Assembly: GCA_027493615.1 (NCBI GenBank)
Contig: JAOSKK010000036.1
Span: 62,001-126,000, forward strand
Reading direction: 5' to 3'
DNA length: 64,000 nucleotides
Origin: Verrucomicrobiota bacterium
Lineage (GTDB): Bacteria; Verrucomicrobiota; Verrucomicrobiia; Limisphaerales; J093
Under the pieces are notes generated by a model that ran no database searches, was not told where the DNA came from, and saw only the letters and a program-made list of their open reading frames with translations. Positions 32,101-43,528 of the stretch are shown here, piece by piece. Both the position numbers and the translations under genes were made by a program. Every line of letters starts with the position of its first letter. Position 1 is the first letter of the stretch.

Positions 32101-32365
32101 TCGGTCTCGCGGCCGAAGGCTGTGGAGCGTCAGTGGCACTCTCGCGACGGCCGGCAATGGCATCCGGGAGATCGGCCCAGGAGTCTGTCGGGTTGGCGGT
32201 CGCCGGCGGAGCGAGCGTGGCCAGGAGCAGACACAGCAACACTCCCCATGAACCACCCGGTGCGGGCACCGGGCCTACAACAACCTGTAGGCCGGGTCCC
32301 CCGACCCGGCGGGGAGGGCTCACGGCTTCCGTGCAGATCCAGGAGAACGTGGCCACTTCCCCCAT
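29134..32365 (-). CDS. Exported lipase-like alpha/beta hydrolase with carboxypeptidase-regulatory-like domain, two frame breaks
   Basis: About 1,075 residues. Export segment GVLLCLLLATLAPPATANP; an N-terminal beta domain; a carboxypeptidase-regulatory-like fold (GSFTGSVVDSRGQPVAGAQV, GQFRVNRVAPGPLRI). The central hydrolase domain has MTHGFNPKDPWGG early and the nucleophile elbow LIGHSRGAALNARVANYL (G-H-S-R-G), with DGFSTDWPDD and a later GFRDHVLPGHEAPSNH that may supply the His. The C-terminal beta domain ends STSLEDWVPV...EARFWRARVDF, the module shared across this locus. Frame breaks near 31320 and 29950. Start uncertain: ATG 32365 lies inside a palindromic repeat, while GTG 32242 starts just at the hydrophobic core. 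Substrate unknown; lipase-like is by the elbow motif only. The Calx-beta gene follows 80 bases downstream. Confidence 0.72.
32256..32310. repeat. Three consecutive hairpins at the 5' end of the lipase-like gene
   Basis: CCCGGTG/CACCGGG (4-base loop, 32256-32273), GGCCTACA/TGTAGGCC (6-base loop, 32272-32293) and GCCGGGTC/GACCCGGC (4-base loop, 32291-32310) follow one another with 2-3 shared bases. All three stems are perfect. They sit either in the encoded leader or, if translation starts at GTG 32242, directly upstream of the start. Confidence 0.75.
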
Positions 32366-32552
32366 CCCCGATGTTCGTAATCGGTGGAGGGACTTCCCGT
32401 CTTGGATTCTCCGCCGATTACGAACATCGGGGATGGGGCGGAGGGAGGTGCTCCCTGAACCTGTGGTGCGGGCGTCCCGCCTGCACGCCCACGGTTCATG
32501 GTCCCTGGGCATGGCCGCGGAGGCCAAGGGAGCTTTCCACGGCGCTGTGGCT
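32355..32552. repeat. Composite of family 2 palindrome and inverted family 1 element
   Basis: Family 2: CTTCCCCCATCCCCGATGTT + CGTAATCGG (from 32356) faces CCGATTACGAACATCGGGGA + TGGGG (to about 32440). The arms are about 25 bp and nearly perfect around a roughly 27-base loop. It is joined directly to an inverted family 1 element (about 32441-32552) whose palindrome is at 32461-32486. Located between the MAM-like gene 1 stop and the lipase-like coding region. Confidence 0.8.
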
Positions 32553-32586
32553 CCGCGAGCGAGGAGATGCCGGTCGTGCATGCGGT

Positions 32587-35500
32587 TCACCTCTGCCCTG
32601 ACAGGTTGAGGCGGAAAAACTCGGCCGGGTGATCGCCGCTGATAACGCCCTCGAGCACCACCGGGTTGGCCTGCCAGGTGAAGGAGTGGACCTCGGTCCA
32701 CACGGTCGCGCTCGCCGGGTTCTGGAGAGCCGCAGTGGCCTCCACGCGGACGACCTGACCCGGTGTCACATCCAGCAGCGTCAGCTCCAGGTTGCTGCCC
32801 GTGAGGCGGAACTGACTGATCCGCGGCGGGGCCGGGTTGCTGTCGAATGGCCCGGCCCGGACGGTCTGCGTCGCGCTCAGACCGGTGTCATCGGTGACCC
32901 GCAGGACGAGGGTGTTGGTCTGGGCGGCTTGCCCGGCCGTGGGGGTCCAGGCCAGCACGCCGGTTTGTGGATCTACGGTGGCGTTCGAGGGCGAGGGGGC
33001 GTCCAGCGAGTAGGTGAGCACCTGCGCCGGGCAGTCCGGATCGTAGGCGTAACGGGAGACATCGAGCGACAGGGGACGCCGCTGTCAATGCGGAGATCCG
33101 GGACCGTGCCGATGCGGGGCGCCTGTTCGACCTCGAGTACGAAGACGGGCACCTCAAGCAGGTCCATCGGCTGGTTCCGCTCGTTGAACAGCGCCAGTGT
33201 GATAAAGGTCAGCGCCGGGCCCTGACACTCGGCCGGGATCCAGGTGAACAGCCCGAGATCCGGATCCATCGCCGCCCCGTCCGGAGCGCCTTCGGCCAGG
33301 CCATAGCGCCAGCCGGGGAGTGCGCCCCGGGCCCAGAACGTTCCGGGGGTCAATTCGTCCAGGAGCAGTCCCTCGAACAGGATCGCCTCGGGTTCGACCC
33401 GCAAGAGCCCGGTGCGGATCTCGATCTGGTCCAGATACCAGCCGGGGGCGACGTACGCGTACCCGTTGCTGTTGATGCGCGAGTGAAAGAGGAAGCCGAG
33501 CTGAACGTCCTTGCCGGCGTACTTGGCGAGGCTCGCCGACGCAGAGTACCACTTGCCGGCACTATTCGCCGTGAACCGGCTCAGCTCCTCCCAGGCCCCA
33601 TCGGGCGTGCGGATCTCGACCGCGCCGAAATCGTCCAGGTTGAAGTCGTACCAATGCTGAAAAGTGAGGGTGGGCGAGCCGGCGACGGGCAGCCGCAGCC
33701 AGGGACCGATCAAACGGCTGTCCCGACCGTAGTGGGCATCGCAGTAGTTGCCATCGAGAATGGTGCCGGCCACCCGGACCCCTTGGAACGCGTTGGTGGG
33801 TCCGTGACTGGGAACGCCGACCTCCCAGACACCGTTGTCCGTGTACCAATGGTCCCAGAAGTCGGAAGCCTCGAAGTTCTCGGGGTTCCGAAACTCCATG
33901 GGCCCGCTCACGATCTCGACGTCGTCCACATACCATCCCTCGGCCACGTACGAGTAACCGTTGCTGTTGATTTGGGAATGAAAAAGGAAGGCAAGCTGGA
34001 TGTCCTTGCCGGCGTACTTCGACAGATCCAGCGACGCCCGTTCCCAACGCCCGCAACTGGAGAGTCCGGGCGGATAGGTGCCGTTGGGCAGCGGTTGCCA
34101 CTCCCCGCCCACCTCCCGCACCTGCACCTGCACGTAGTCGTCCCAGTAGAAGTTGAACCAGTAGCGAAACCGCAGACGCGGATTGGGAGCGGCGGGAACC
34201 TGGGTGAAAGGGCTGATGAGCCGGCTGTCCCGACCGTAGTGGGCATCGCAGTAGTTGCCGTCGATGATCGTCCCAGCCACCTTCGAGCCGTCATGCCGCT
34301 CCGCCGGTGCCCCGGTGGGAACCCCCACCTCCCAGACACCGTTGTCCGTGTACCAATGGTCCCAGAAGTCGGAAGCCTCGAAGTTCTCGGGGTTCCGAAA
34401 CTCCATGGGCCCGCTCACGATCTCGACGTCGTCCACATACCATCCCTCGGCCACGTACGAGTAACCGTTGCTGTTGATTTGGGAATGAAAAAGGAAGGCA
34501 AGCTGGATGTCCTTGCCGGCGTACTTCGACAGATCCAGCGACGCCCGTTCCCAACGCCCGCAACTGGAGAGTCCGGGCGGATAGGTGCCGTTGGGCAGCG
34601 GTTGCCACTCCCCGCCCACCTCCCGCACCTGCACCTGCACGTAGTCGTCCCAGTAGAAGTTGAACCAGTAGCGAAACCGCAGACGCGGATTGGGAGCGGC
34701 GGGAACCTGGGTGAAAGGGCTGATGAGCCGGCTGTCCCGACCGTAGTGGGCATCGCAGTAGTTGCCGTCGATGATCGTCCCAGCCACCTTCGAGCCGTCA
34801 TGCCGCTCCGCCGGTGCCCCGGTGGGAACCCCCACCTCCCAGACGCCGTTATCGGTGTACCAATGGTCCCAGAAGTCGGAAGCCTCAAAGTTCTCGGGAT
34901 TCCGAAACTCCATGGGCCCGCTCACGATCTCGACGTCATCCACATACCATCCCTCGGCCACGTACGAGTAACCGTTGCTGTTGATTTGGGAATGAAAAAG
35001 GAAGGCAAGCTGGATGTCCTTGCCGGCGTACTTCGACAGATCCAGCGACGCCCGTTCCCAACGCCCGCAACTGGAGAGTCCGGGCGGATAAGTGCCGTTG
35101 GGCAGCGGTTGCCACTCCCCGCCCACCTCCCGCACCTGCACCTGCACGTAGTCGTCCCAGTAGAAGTTGAACCAGTAGCGAAACCGCAGACGCGGATTGG
35201 GAGCGGCGGGAACCTGGGTGAAAGGGCTGATGAGCCGGCTGTCCCGACCGTAGTGGGCATCGCAGTAGTTGCCGTCGATGATCGTCCCAGCCACCTTCGA
35301 GCCGTCATGCCGCTCCGCCGGTGCCCCGGTGGGAACCCCCACCCTCCCAGACGCCGTTATCGGTGTACCAATGGTCCCAGAAGTCGGAAGCCTCAAAGTT
35401 CTCGGGGTTCCGAAACTCCATGGGCCCGCTCACGATCTCGACGTCATCCACATACCATCCCTCGGCCACGTACGAGTAACCGTTGCTGTTGATTTGGGAA

Positions 35501-35970
35501 TGAAAAAGGAAGGCAAGCTGGATGTCCTTGCCGGCGTACTTCGACAGATCCAGCGACGCCCGCTCCCAACGCCCGCAAGACGCCAACGCCTGTGGATAGA
35601 CCGCAAGCGTCTCCCATTCCCCTTCCCCTTCCCGTACCTGGACTTGTCCGTTGTCGTCCCAGTTGAAGTTGAACCAATGTCGGAACCGCAGCCGGGGATT
35701 CACCTCGGGCACCCGGAAGCTTTGTCGCCGAATGAGCCTGGTGTCCACGCCCTCGGGGTAATTCCCGTTCAGGACGGTCGCCGCCACGTTCGTCCCTCCG
35801 CCGGGCGGGGGTGCGCCGGGGCCGCTGGTCGGGCTGCCCATTTCCCAGACACCCGCGGTGATCTCCCAGCGGAGTTGGAGGTTGAAGCCTTCGAAGCTGT
35901 CGTGCCAGAGGACATCAAGGCCCAGGGCGGCCGGCAGCCAAGCCAGACTGAGCAACAGGAGGCAGGCCAT
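32587..35970 (-). CDS. MAM-like tandem-repeat secreted protein 1, two frame breaks
   Basis: About 1,128 residues. Signal peptide MACLLLLSLAWLPAALG (ATG 35970), then DVLWHDSFEGFNLQLRWE opens the first of five sandwich units of about 169 residues. Each runs from a WEVGVPTGAP-like strand through DSRLISPFTQVP, RLRFRYWFNFYWDD and ASLDLSKYAGKDIQLAFLFH to GWYVDDVEIVSG. This pattern matches MAM/cleaved-adhesin-like jelly rolls. The C-terminal part has Ig/cadherin-like domains (GLFTWIPAECQGPA, ATVDPQTGVLAWTPT) and the terminal module ending PAEFFRLNLSGQR. Frame breaks lie near 35342, where one C is extra compared with two sister copies of the same repeat, and near 33070. An adhesive or matrix role is an inference from architecture only. 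Confidence 0.8.
33809..35335. repeat. Tandem 507-bp nearly identical coding repeats
   Basis: Three consecutive copies of 507 bp (169 codons), with the landmark GTGGGAACCCCCAC at 34315, 34822 and 35329. The copies differ at only a few bases over most of their length (for example CACCGTTGTCC versus CGCCGTTATCG), which implies recent duplication or gene conversion. Partial copies flank both sides. Confidence 0.9.
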
Positions 35971-35991
35971 GAGATGGCACTTGGAACGAAT

Positions 35992-36120
35992 GCGCAGGCT
36001 GGAAGCCCGCAACACAACGTGCGAGTGCAGGCTGGAAGCCCGCAACACAACGTGCGAGTGCAGGCTGGAAGCCCGCACCACAACGCGCGAGTGCAGGCTG
36101 GAAGCCCGAACCACAACGAG
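35992..36120. repeat. Four tandem family 1 units, 33-bp period, upstream of MAM-like gene 1
   Basis: CAGGCTGGAAGCCCGC occurs at 35995, 36028 and 36061, with a one-base variant at 36094, exactly 33 bases apart. The units are separated by ACCACAACGTGCGAGTG-type spacers. On the minus strand they read as repeated VVLRASSLHSH. They are either an N-terminal extension or the 5' leader of the gene that starts at about 35970. Confidence 0.85.
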
Positions 36121-36222
36121 CGGGTCGAGCACGCCGGAGAGGGAGTGAACGCGATGGGCTGGGGGTGGTTTCATAGGCGGGGAGCTTGACTGCATGTTAG
36201 CCAGAGGACAGGTGCCGCGGCG

Positions 36223-39200
36223 TCAGGGAGCCGACAGGCGCAGGCGGAAGAAACGGGCCGGTTCTGCACCCACGGCGACCGCAAACATCGTCGGGCCCTG
36301 AACCGGCAGGACCCGCTCTTCGACGACCGTCCATTCCGGGAGGGGCATGGTCACCTGCGGCGCAGCCAGCAGGGCGCAGCGCATCCCGGGGCTCCCGCCT
36401 TCGACGGTAAGACGGAGCTGGCCGTCTGCGAGGGTGGGGTTCGTCAAGCGCACCCACGGGAAAGCCAGGACCTGGCTGGTGGCGCTGAGCGGCGGGTTGC
36501 CGTTGTCCGTGACCCGCAGGTTGAGTTGGTTGACGCGCAAAGCCTGCTCGGCGGTCGGCGTCCAGTGGAGTTCGCCTGTGCGCGAGTCCATCGTCGCCCC
36601 TGTCGGGGAGCCGGGTTCGAGTCCGTAGGTCAATTGTTGTGCGGGGCAGCTCGGGTCGAAGACGTGGTCCGAGGCACGGAACTGGACCGGCACACCGGGC
36701 TGGATCGCCAGCGGCGGGACATTGCCAAAGACGGGCGGCGGATTGACATCGAGTACCTCGATGCGGTTGGTCAGGAAGGCCAGGGGCAGGTCTGAAGCCG
36801 GATCGGCCAGGACGATCTTCACCGCATAAACCCCCGGCCCCTGACAGACATCGGGCAGCCAGGTGAAGATGCCAAAGTCCGGATCCACCCCCACGCCGGT
36901 CGGGGCGTCAGCGCTCAGGCGGTACTTCACGTCACGACAAGCGCTGGCGAGGCTGAAGGTGAGCAGTTCGCCCTCGGTGACACGACGATCGGGGGCGGAT
37001 CCGCGACATTGGCTTGGATGCGCACTTCATCCACATACCAGCCAGGGCCCACGGAGCCGTCGCCGTTGCCCCCGCAGGCGGAAGGCCAACTGGACGTGTT
37101 TTCCGGCGAACGCTGCCAGATCCAGAAACCCGGTGGACCAGTCTCCGCTGTTGCCCCGATACGTATCGCCCACAGTCAGCCACGCGCCGGCCGGCACCTC
37201 GCGGATCTCGAGGGCGGCCCAGTCGCCTCCGCCGAGGTTGTACCAGTGGGCATAGCGCAGTCGGGGGGCGGCCTCGAGGCACGGCACGATGAACGGCGGG
37301 CTGATCAGGCGCGAGTCGGTGCTGGGGTCATAGGTGCCGTCCAACACCGTGCCGGCGCACCACGGTGCTTTGAAGGCCGCCGGCGGGCCGTTGGTCGGCT
37401 TGCCCACCTGCCAGTGCCCCGGGACCACCTCCCAGTCGCCGAGGCCTGCATCGAAGCCTTCGGGATTGTTCACCAGGCAAAAGTCGGGGCGGCCGGTGAC
37501 GACCTCGAAATCATCCACGTACCAGCCGGCGTCCACGCTCCCGTCCGTGTTGGCCCGGAAATGGAAGCCAATCTGGACGGTCTGTTCCGCGAAGGCCGTG
37601 AGATCCACGGTGGCGCGGGTCCAGGTGCGATTGGCCAGAACGTAGGCGGGGGAAAGGATCTGCCAGCCGGTGGTGGGCGTACGAATCTGCACGGTGCCGA
37701 CGTCTCCGAGGGCCGTGCTGTACCAGTGGTAGAAGCGGAGTCGGGGATTCGCAGCGGCGGCGGGGACGCGGAACTCGGGGCTGATCAGCCGCGTGTCGAT
37801 GGCGACGTCGTAGTTGCCATCCAGGACGGTGCCGGCACAAAGGGGATGGCTGTAAGCCTTGCCCGGTCCACCGCGGGCGATCCCCACCTGCCAATCACCC
37901 CGCTCGACCTCCCAGTCCCCCAACCCACTGTTGAACCGCCAGGGATTGTTCACCGGGTCGAAATCCGGTCGTCCCCGCACGAGTTCGACGTCATCAATGT
38001 ACCAGCCGGCGGCGACGGTACCGTCGATGTTGGCCCTGAACCGGAACGCGATCTGCACGATCTGCCCAGCGTAGGGGCGCAGGTCCAGCGTGCTGCGGGT
38101 CCAGACCCGGCTGTCGCGGACGTAGGTGGGCGAGATCGGTTGCCAGACGCCGTCGAGGGGGCGGATTTCGACCACGGCGGGGTCTTCGACCGGGTTGCTG
38201 TTCCAGTGCCAGAATCGCAAGCGCGGGTGTTCCTCCACCGGCGGCACCACAAACTCCGGGCTGATCAGCCGCGAGTCCGTGCTGGGATCGTAGTTGCCAG
38301 CGAGCACCGTGCCGACACAGCGGACGCCGCCATAGGCCCTTCCCGGACCGAGATTCGTGGGATGAACCCCCGCCTCCCAGGCACCCCGTTCGACACTCCA
38401 GTCGCCCAGGCCCGCCTCGAAATTCTCGAACTCGCGGAAGGCAGGCTTGCCGGTGGCCACCTCGACGTCGTCCACATACCAGCCGGAACCCACGTCAGCG
38501 TCGCCGTTGGCGCCCAGGCGGAAGGCGATCTGAACGGTCTGGTCCGCGTAGGCCCGCAGATCCAGCGTCGCGCGGGTCCAGACCCGGCTGGCGTACACAT
38601 AGGGGGACGAGAGCCCCTGCCAGGCACCGGCCCCGACGCGGATCTCGACATAGCACGGGTCCTGGGGGCGGTTCTCGTTCCAATGCCAGAAACGCAGGCG
38701 CGGGTACTGGTCGACGGGCGGCACCACAAACTCCGGACTGATCAGCCGGGCGGCGGCGGCCGGGTTGTAGTTGCCGTTGAGTATGGTCCCGGCACAGCGC
38801 GTACCGGAGTACGCTTTGCCCGGCCCACGCGATGCCGGCGGCGCGCCCACCTCCCAGGCGCCATACACCACATTCCAGTCGCCCAAACCCGACTCGAACC
38901 GCTCCGGCGTGTTCGGCACTTCGAGCGTTGAAGTCGGCTTCCCGGTTACCAGTTCGACATCGTCCACGTACCAGCCGGCCGCCACCTTGGCATCGGCGTT
39001 GGAGCGGAAGCGAAAGGCAAGGATGACCCGCTGACCGGCGAACTCGCGGAGGTCAAGTGTGGTCCGCGTCCAGGCCGAACTGTCCCAAATGTAGGAGGGT
39101 GAGATCGGCATCCAGCCGCCGCCCACGGGCTGGATCTCCACCGTGCACGGGTCCTCCGGGTAGTTGCTGTTCCAGTGCCAGAACCGGAGCCGCGGGTATT

Positions 39201-39720
39201 CGGAGGCCGGGGGGACAAGAAAGGGTTCGTCCCGCACCAAACGCGCATCGGCTGACGCCGGATAGTTCCCGTTCAACACGGTGCCCGCACATCGCACACC
39301 GGGCGGATGAGAAGCGGCAGGTCCCACGGTCGGTCGGCCCACGGCCCACACCCCGCCCTCGACATGCCATTGGTCCCAGAACGCATCCGTCTCGAAACTC
39401 TGATACCACACAATGTCCGCGGCGCGTAGAGCGATCGCCTCGTTCAGGGCCGCCGAGACAACGCCCAGGGCGAGCATGATCCAGCAGCGTCTCCAGGAGG
39501 TGAGCGCAGCGCCACTCCTGGGACAGATTTCCTTCCCCAATTCCGTATGTTCGGAATCTGCGGAGAAATCCCCTACCCTGGATCCTCCGCCGATTGCGAA
39601 CATCGGGAATGGGCGGAGGGAATCTCCTGAGGTTTCGCGCGAATCGGATGTGCAGGGCGTGGCGCCCGCGGGCACGGTTTCAGTCGGTTCCCTCGAACCT
39701 GCCTTCGCGTGTGGTTTCAT
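36223..39720 (-). CDS. MAM-like tandem-repeat secreted protein 2, one frame break
   Basis: About 1,165 residues with an export segment (WRRCWIMLALGVVSAALNEA). Five MAM-like units follow, starting DIVWYQSFETDAFWDQWH. Each has CAGTVLNGNY-like, DSRLISPEFVVP, PRLRFWHWN, TRATLDLRAYADQTVQIAF and GWYVDDVELVTG elements. The last unit is cut by a frame change near 37070. The C-terminus continues with Ig-like domains (DPDFGIFTWLPDVCQGPG, MDSRTGELHWTPTAEQA) and ends PARFFRLRLSAP. The units are more divergent from each other than in protein 1. The start is uncertain: ATG 39720, 39603 or 39477; the first two put a family 2 palindrome in the encoded leader. The preceding gene's stop is 37 bases upstream of ATG 39720. 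Confidence 0.78.
39529..39632. repeat. Family 2 palindrome, degenerate copy, in the leader of MAM-like gene 2
   Basis: CCCCAATTCCGTATGTTCGG plus AATCTGCGGAG faces CTCCGCCGATTGCGAACATC plus GGGAATGGG, with CCCTACCCTGGATCC between. It aligns with the copy at 32355 but with several arm mismatches. It overlaps the possible N-terminal coding region (MFAIGGGSRVGDFSADSEHT) of MAM-like gene 2. Confidence 0.7.
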
Positions 39721-39757
39721 GATGGGTGGTGGAGTCGGGTAGGGGATGGGATCTTCC

Positions 39758-42700
39758 TCAGGGGGAGAGGCGGAAGCGGAAGAACCGGGCGGCGTGCGAC
39801 CCAGCGGCATTCACGCCTTCGATCCGGACGGGGTTGGACTGCCAGGTGAGGGAGCGGACCTCAGACCACACGGTGGCAGCGGACGGGGTCTTCAGGGCGG
39901 TCGCGGCTTCCACCACCAAGACCTGGCCGGGGGCGACGTCGTCCAGCCAGAGCAGGAGGTCCGGGCCGTCGAAACCGGCCTGGCGGATGAGCGGGCCGGT
40001 CACAAAGGGCCCCGCCAGCATTGTTTGCGTTGCGCTCAGCCCGGCTTCATCGGTCACGCGGAAAACAAGCGTGTTGGTCTGGGCGGCTTGTGCGGGCGTG
40101 GGAATCCACGACAACACTCCGGTGGCTGGCTCCAGGGTGGCGTTCGTGGGCGAACCCGGCTCGAGGGTGTAGGTGAGGGTCTGGGCTGGTTCATCCGGAT
40201 CGAAGGCAAACGCCGGGAGCTGGAAATGGACTGGCACCCCGGCGCGGATCGGGAGGGGGGGCAGGACGGCGATCACGGGAGGCTGGTTCACTTCACGCAC
40301 CACGACGGTGAGGATTTCCGCGTCGAGCGGCTGCAGCGTGGGGTTGTGTGGGTCCGTGACGGTGAGCGTGATGACGTTGGTGGACGGTCCCTGGCGTTCG
40401 GTGGGGCACCAACTGAAGATGCCCAGGACCGGGTCGATGGTGGCGCCTTCCGGGGCTCCGTCTCCCAGGCCGAACACGGGTTGGCCCAGCCTGCTGGTGA
40501 CGCGGCACTGGACGCAGTCGTTCTCCGCTACTTCAAGGAACCAGTCACACTCGAGCCGCAGATCGTCCACCACCACACTGACATCGTCCACGTACCAGCC
40601 CGGCGCGGGCGTGGGCACCTCCCAGCGGCCGAAGCCGTTGGTCGAAACCTGCGCTTGCAAGAGGAACCCGAGCCGCACGCGCCGGCCGGCATAGGGGCTC
40701 AGGTCGAGCGCGGGCCGACTCCAGACGCCGCCGCCCTGGCCGGTGTACAGGGCCAAGGCCTCCCATTGTTGCTCGTCTTCAACCCACACTTCGGCCCGGC
40801 CCAAGTCATCGGCACCGAAGGCATACCAATGACGGAACCGCAGCCGCGGCTCTCCCCCGGCGGCGGGCACCTGGAAGATCGCGCTCACAAGGCGACTCCG
40901 CAGGACATCGGGCGTTCCGTTCCAGCCGCTGTTGTACTTGATACGTTCCACGTAATCGCCCGCCAGGACCGTGCCGGCGACGCGGATTCCGCTCGACCCC
41001 GCCCCCGGCCCGCTGGTTGGCACGCCGATCTGCCACACGCCGTCCGTCACCAGCCAGCGGTCTGCCGCCCCCGCGTCATCGAAGTCATCGGGGTTCCGGA
41101 AGGCCGTCGGGCCGGTGACCACTTCCACGTCGTCGAGATACCAGCCGGGGCCGGGGGTCTCCGCCTCCCAGCGGCCGAAGCCATTGGTCGAGACCTGAAC
41201 GCGGAACAGAAAGCCCAGTCGGACGCGCTGGCCGGCGTATCGGCTGAGGTCCAGCGCGGGCCGACTCCATACGCCGCCCCCCGTGCGCGGTGTACGCCCG
41301 CAACGGCTGCCACGCCTCCCCGCCTTCCACCCAAACCTCGGCCTGACCCACGTCGTCGGCGCCGAAGTCGTACCAATGCCGGAACCGCAGGCGGGGGCTC
41401 GGCCGTGGCTTCGGGCACCTGCAACACGGGGCTGACCAGCCGGCTTTCCACCACATCCGGGGTGCCGCGCCAGCCGCTGTTGTACTTCACGCGTTCGAGG
41501 TAATCGCCGGCCAACACGGTGCCGGCAACGCGCGTTCCACTGGCCGCCCGGTTTGGCCCGCTTGTGGGCTCGCCGATCTGCCAGACCCCGCCGGTCACTT
41601 CCCAGCGATCCACCGCGCCGGGATCGTCGAAACCCTCGGGTGCGAGGAAGGTCGGGGAACCTGTCACCATCTCGACGTCGTCCACATACCAGCCGGGTCC
41701 GGACGTGGGGGCTTCCCAGCGGCCGAAACCGTTCGTAGACACCTGGCCGTGGTAGAGGAAGCCGACGCGCAATCGCTGGCCGGCGAACTTCCGCAGGTCC
41801 AGCGCCGGCCGGCTCCACACCCCGCTGCCGTGCGTCGTGTACGTACCCAGCGTTTCCCAGGTCTCCGCGCCCTCGCGTTGCACCTGAACCTGTCCCTGAT
41901 CGTCGGCGCCGAAGTCGTACCAGTGTCGGAACCGCAGGCGAGGTTCGCGCGCGGCCTCGGGCACCACAATCGGCGGACTGACGAGCCGGCTTTCCACCAC
42001 GTCCGGCGCCGCGCCCCAGGCGCTGTTGTGCTTGACCCACTCCGGGCAATCGCCGCCCAATACCGTCCCTGCGACGCGCGTCCCGCTGACTGCCCCGACC
42101 CGGTCGCCCTGGGGTTCACCGATTTCCCAGAAACCGTGGGTCACCTGCCAGCGATCCTCGGCGGCCGGGTCTTCAAAGCCCTCCAGGCCAAGCGAGCTCG
42201 GGGGTCCGGTCACCACCTCCACTTCGTCCACATACCAGCCGGGTCCGGGCGTCTCGACTTCCCAACGCCCGAAGCCGTTGGTGGACACCTGGCCGAGGTA
42301 CAGGAAACCGATTCGCAACCGCTGACCGGCGTACTTCCGCAAGTCCAGCGCGGGTCGGCTCCACACGCCGCCACTGTGGGCGGTGTAGGTGCTGAGGGTC
42401 TCCCAACCCGCGGTGCCTTCGACCCGGACTTCGGCCTGTCCGCGGTCTTCCGCGCCGAAGTGGTACCAGTGCCGAAACCGCAGCCGAGGTTCCAGCCCGG
42501 CCTCGGGCACCACAAACGGCGGACTGACCAGCCGGCTCTCCAGCACATCCGGCGCCGCGCCCCAGGCGCTGTTGTACTTGACGTGCTCCGGGCAATGGCC
42601 CGCCAAGACGGTGCCGGCCAGCCGCGTTCCGCTCCACGCCTGTCCGGGTCCGCTGGTGGGGACGCCGATCTCCCAGAAGCCGTGGGTTACATGCCAGCGA

Positions 42701-43528
42701 TCGGCCGCCGCCGGGTCGTCGAAGCTCTCGCTGCTCAGGAAAGCCGTCGGTCCGGTGACCACTTCCACGTCGTCCACATACCAGCCGGGCCCCGGCGTGT
42801 TCACCTCCGGGCGGCCGAAGCCATTGGTTGAGACCTGCGAGTGAAAGAGGAACCCGACGCGAAGCCGCTGGCCGGCGTAGGGACGAAGGTCGAGGGCGGG
42901 TCGCGTCCATACCCCCCGCTGTGCGCAGTGTAGGTGCTCAACGGTTCCCACTGCGCGCCGCCCACCACCTGCACCACCACCTGACCGTAATCATCGGCGC
43001 CGAACTCGTACCAGTGTTGCAGCCGGAGTTGCGGCGCGCGGTCCGCCGGCGGGACCTCGAACGACGGGTAACGATAGAAGACCGAGTCGAGACCTTCCGG
43101 GGGCGCGCCGGCGAGCATGGTGGCGGCTACGCGCAAGCCGGCAAAGGCCGCCTTGGGGCCGCTGGTCGGCTGTCCGATTTCCCACACGCCCCCTCGGCCA
43201 CCCAGTCGTCTTCCGCCGACGGGCCCTCGAAACCCTCGCGCCAGACGACCTCCGCTGTGGCGGTCGCGAAACCGCCGAGCCCGCAGGCAACGGCAAGGCC
43301 CAAAGCCAGCCACAGCGCGCGGCAACCTTCGCGCAGCGTCTGGAGTGCGTCGCGCTTGAGCGCCGCTTTGCGTAAGGCCCGGACCGCCGGACGCACAGCG
43401 CCGCTTCGCACCCGCTCGGAAGGCGTGAACCGGTTTGAAGCGGAGCTGTCCCTGCCTGCTTTCCCTTCCAGCTTCATGGTCGGATTCATCGGTAGTGGTT
43501 CAGGCAAACGTGTCGGTGTCTGCGTCAT
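39758..43528 (-). CDS. MAM-like tandem-repeat secreted protein 3, four frame breaks
   Basis: About 1,256 residues. A long basic n-region precedes the export segment LWLALGLAVACGLGGFATAT, then AEVVWREGFEGPSAEDDW opens five MAM-like units. These carry GTRVAGTVLAGDY, VESRLVSPPIVVP, PRLRFRHWYDFGADD, WSRPALDLRKYAGQRLRVGF and GWYVDDVEVVTGP. Most units add an STNGFGRWE insert just before the GWYVDD strand. Ig-like domains follow (ATIDPVLGIFSWCPTERQGP, ATLEPATGVLSWIPTPAQA) and the tail ends ARFFRFRLSP. Frame breaks near 43190, 42920, 41400 and 41280. ATG 43528 directly abuts the stop of the upstream gene 4 (43529-43531), so the two are probably translationally coupled; ATG 43489 or 43477 are alternatives. 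Confidence 0.78.
43331..43372. repeat. Family 3 repeat, half copy inside the leader of MAM-like gene 3
   Basis: GCGCAGCGTCTGGAGTGCGT followed by CGCGCTTGAGCGCCGCTTTG matches the right arm of the long palindrome at 47899-48002 (CGCAGCGTCTGGAGTGCGTG, TGCTTCAGCACCGCTTTG) with a few changes. On the coding strand it encodes KAALKRDALQTLRE, within the n-region of the export signal. Confidence 0.65.

Noticed and set aside
35992..36120. Possible CRISPR array (regular 33-bp units)
   Set aside because: The period covers repeat and spacer together and the spacers are themselves nearly identical. The same unit is scattered singly elsewhere, and no cas gene is present.
33483..38931. Long plus-strand open frames (about 670 and 640 codons) opposite MAM-like genes 1 and 2
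   Set aside because: Their apparent internal repeats mirror the tandem repeats of the real genes on the minus strand. No signal peptide or known domain.
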